From UBA4810 sp002479215 (GTDB taxonomy: Bacteria; Desulfobacterota; Syntrophia; Syntrophales; Smithellaceae): 64,000 bases of DNA. Shown in pieces: positions 62,178 through 64,000 of the stretch (positions within the stretch are counted from its first letter, which is position 1; every line of letters begins with the position of its first letter). Both the position numbers and the translations under genes were made by a program. The stretch lies in contig JBEKVB010000005.1 in NCBI GenBank assembly GCA_049514435.1, forward strand, positions 1 to 64,000. The letters are read 5' to 3'. The notes under the pieces were generated by a model that saw nothing but the letters and a program-made list of their open reading frames with translations, searched no databases and was not told where the DNA came from.

Positions 62178-63035
62178 ATGGCTGTAGCATTGAGAAAGTC
62201 TTTAAAAACAATAGAGGATTACAAAGCCGCGAATCCTAATTATACTGATCTTTTGGATATATTGGCGGATATCTTAATTCTGCGGGAGGAATACCGCCAG
62301 AATATGAAAGATTCCATTTTTCACGTCGAAGAAAATTTAATCACCCAAAAAATGGAGGGAGGTCTTCCCTTAATTGATTTTACGGGAAAGGAATATGATT
62401 TATCGCGTCCCAAACAATATTTTAATTCATTGATTTCCATAGTGGAAAAAAGAATGCCGGAAGAGGCGCAAAACATCATCAGCATCATTAAAGATAAACA
62501 ATATGATTGGGAAAAAATGATTCGCGCTTCTTTTGACCGCAGTGATGAAGAAGGCGAAGCTGCAAACGAAGAATTAGCATCCGGCAGCGAAGCTCGAGAG
62601 AATCTTGACTTGATTGATCTTTTTACCGAAGAAAGCTTAAGGCCGGAATTAGAAAATATTGCCGAAAAATACGATGAAATAATAGCCAAGTCGGGCTGGT
62701 CGGAGGGATACTGTCCCATTTGCGGCAAAGAACCGAAGATAGGTGAAATCAGGGAAGAGGAAGAAGGTAAGCGGTATTTGTTTTGCCACCAGTGTGGGTT
62801 TAAATGGTATTTTCACCGGATTAAGTGCCCATTTTGCGGAAACGATGAACAGCATTCCCTGGCTTATTTTGCGGTGGAAGGAGAAGAGCACCACCGGGTG
62901 GATGTCTGCAATAAGTGCCGCCGTTATATAAAAATTATTGAATTGTCCAAATCAAGCGAAGAGCCAAACCTCGACGTTGAAGATATTGCTACATTACACC
63001 TCGATATGATTGCTTACGACGAAGGCTACAACTAG
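62178..63035 (+). CDS. fdhE: FdhE-like formate dehydrogenase accessory protein
   Basis: The protein has 285 residues. The C-terminal half has four CxxC pairs (CPIC, CHQC, CPFC, CNKC) between about residues 178 and 255, forming the paired rubredoxin-like iron or zinc knuckles of FdhE. The N-terminal half is helical. FdhE acts late in maturation of formate dehydrogenase. No fdh structural gene lies in the window; syntrophs normally carry several elsewhere. AAGGAG precedes ATG 62178. Confidence 0.85.
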   Translation: MAVALRKSLKTIEDYKAANPNYTDLLDILADILILREEYRQNMKDSIFHVEENLITQKMEGGLPLIDFTGKEYDLSRPKQYFNSLISIVEKRMPEEAQNIISIIKDKQYDWEKMIRASFDRSDEEGEAANEELASGSEARENLDLIDLFTEESLRPELENIAEKYDEIIAKSGWSEGYCPICGKEPKIGEIREEEEGKRYLFCHQCGFKWYFHRIKCPFCGNDEQHSLAYFAVEGEEHHRVDVCNKCRRYIKIIELSKSSEEPNLDVEDIATLHLDMIAYDEGYN

Positions 63036-63192
63036 GTTTAAACCTTTTATCCTTTGAAGGTATTAATTGATGTGGAAAAGGAAAACTGATATTTTAAGAC
63101 CTGACCCCACTTCTCTCTATTGCCTTAAAATTTAAAAAGAAATATTTTCAGGCTCAGAACGGATAAAATAAAGAGGCAAGCAAACAAAAAAG

Positions 63193-64000
63193 TCAAAGCC
63201 GGACTTGACCTCTCGCTTCTTTCTCTGCTCTTCTGCGGTCGCCCCATTTTTCTAGTTCTCTGCTGTAAAAAGCAAACCCGTGCCGAATTACGATATTCTG
63301 TTCTCTAACTTTTCTCCTAAAATGCTTAATCTGTTTATCCGTCCATTTAGGGTGGATATAATAATCTTCGTTTGTTTGCTCCTTGCGTGGACTATAGTTA
63401 TCATATGTTTGGTTCAGAGGTCTGTACCTACAGTCAGCAATCTGTACACCCCATTTCTTGCATTGTTTAAATTTTTTCAGCATTTCGTAATAATCTAGCT
63501 CATAATTGTAAATCATAAACACATAAATATCTTTCGAAGGATATCCCGCATCCACAAGTAAATCGATCTGCTTTTTTATAACATCTCTTTGTTTGTAGCC
63601 ATGATCCCATGCAATTCGTGGATTCAAAAATCTAGCCTGCTTAAGCAGCTTGGCGACCTTTGGTGTAAGCAATCTTCCATCAATACCGCATTGGCTTTCA
63701 GAATAAACCGCTCTGCCGTTATGTTTGGCATCTTTCAATTCTTCTAAAATATCTTTGATATAAGGATTAGCTAATAGATTATTGTCATAAAATATAACCC
63801 TATTGCTACAAATCTCATCCTTTATGCTTCTTTTTGAGGTAAATTCCGGCTCTATTTTCCACGCGCCGCAAAATTTACATTTCCGCATACACCCTCTACT
63901 TGTATGCGCGATCTGATAATCTATTTCTACCAAGTCATAAGCTGGTTTGAATTTCTCTACTTTTTCGTCAACACCAATAAATACCTCATCACATCCAGAT
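63193..64000 (-). CDS. Radical SAM protein (5' end outside the window)
   Basis: The frame is open to the right edge, so the N-terminus is missing; at least 269 residues are visible. The cluster motif CxxxCxxC is in TSRGCMRKCKFCGAW, preceded by VFIGVDEKVEKF, as in radical SAM enzymes that follow a B12-type or other N-terminal domain. C-terminal to it, IFYDNNLLANPYI and a long charged tail are seen. The reaction and substrate are not identifiable. It converges on fdhE with a 157-base gap holding no clear feature. Confidence 0.75.
   Translation of the reverse strand, partial: SGCDEVFIGVDEKVEKFKPAYDLVEIDYQIAHTSRGCMRKCKFCGAWKIEPEFTSKRSIKDEICSNRVIFYDNNLLANPYIKDILEELKDAKHNGRAVYSESQCGIDGRLLTPKVAKLLKQARFLNPRIAWDHGYKQRDVIKKQIDLLVDAGYPSKDIYVFMIYNYELDYYEMLKKFKQCKKWGVQIADCRYRPLNQTYDNYSPRKEQTNEDYYIHPKWTDKQIKHFRRKVREQNIVIRHGFAFYSRELEKWGDRRRAEKEARGQVRL

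Overview
The window looks like a chromosome segment from an anaerobic, probably syntrophic bacterium of the Syntrophus/Smithella type (Desulfobacterota, Syntrophales). This is inference from gene content: several acyl-CoA ligases, an ADP-forming acyl-CoA synthetase, a radical-type 2-hydroxyacyl-CoA dehydratase with its activator, a split B12 mutase, tungsten-type aldehyde:ferredoxin oxidoreductase, GTP-dependent PEP carboxykinase and pyruvate phosphate dikinase. No respiratory complexes, rRNA or tRNA were seen. No taxonomic marker is present, so the assignment rests on this gene set.

Layout. 1-3.2 kb is an AT-rich accessory region. It holds the last codons of an IS110-like transposase, then four minus-strand genes for small proteins with HEPN/DUF4145-like C-termini, interleaved with three sequences that read as integron attC sites; no integrase is visible. 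3.4-4.9 kb is a ribonuclease II/R-family gene interrupted by one in-frame TAA. 5.1-9.6 kb is lower glycolysis (tpiA, pgk, gap in one minus-strand run, with pyk upstream). 9.75-14.7 kb is a minus-strand operon: acyl-CoA ligase, two dehydratase/reductase subunits, ATPase activator. 14.9-17 kb has an amidase converging on a TetR regulator. 17.6-31 kb is a long plus-strand run: a five-gene branched-chain-type ABC importer, a two-subunit CoA-transferase, a short-chain dehydrogenase, an acetyltransferase, an ADP-forming acyl-CoA synthetase, both subunits of a methylmalonyl-CoA-type mutase and its epimerase. It reads as uptake, CoA activation and mutase-based conversion of an organic acid. 31.3-33.3 kb is an acyl-CoA ligase with an unusual lysine-rich repeat tail. 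33.6-41.9 kb holds a eukaryote-like PFKFB (fructose-2,6-bisphosphate) enzyme, a membrane-anchored hydrolase, ppdK and pckG. 42.2-48.8 kb, behind a near-consensus promoter, is an aldehyde/alcohol module: SCP2-like protein, Fe-ADH, AOR, MoaD-like, second SCP2-like protein, E1-like adenylyltransferase, LarA homologue. 48.9-58 kb contains patatin, quinone oxidoreductase, a ThDP enzyme, hydroxyacid dehydrogenase, MaoC, thiolase, acyltransferase and enoyl-CoA hydratase. 58.1-64 kb holds a phosphoesterase-nucleotidyltransferase fusion, DUF1003 plus an NhaD-type antiporter, FdhE and an incomplete radical SAM gene.

Together the core genes describe acyl-CoA-based acid oxidation or synthesis joined to gluconeogenesis/glycolysis at the PEP-pyruvate node. 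The strongest leads for something unusual are the attC-bounded HEPN gene cluster, the bacterial PFKFB homologue, the phosphoesterase-nucleotidyltransferase fusion, the histone-H1-like tail on an acyl-CoA ligase, and the self-contained AOR module. All functional calls are from reading motifs; no database search was possible.
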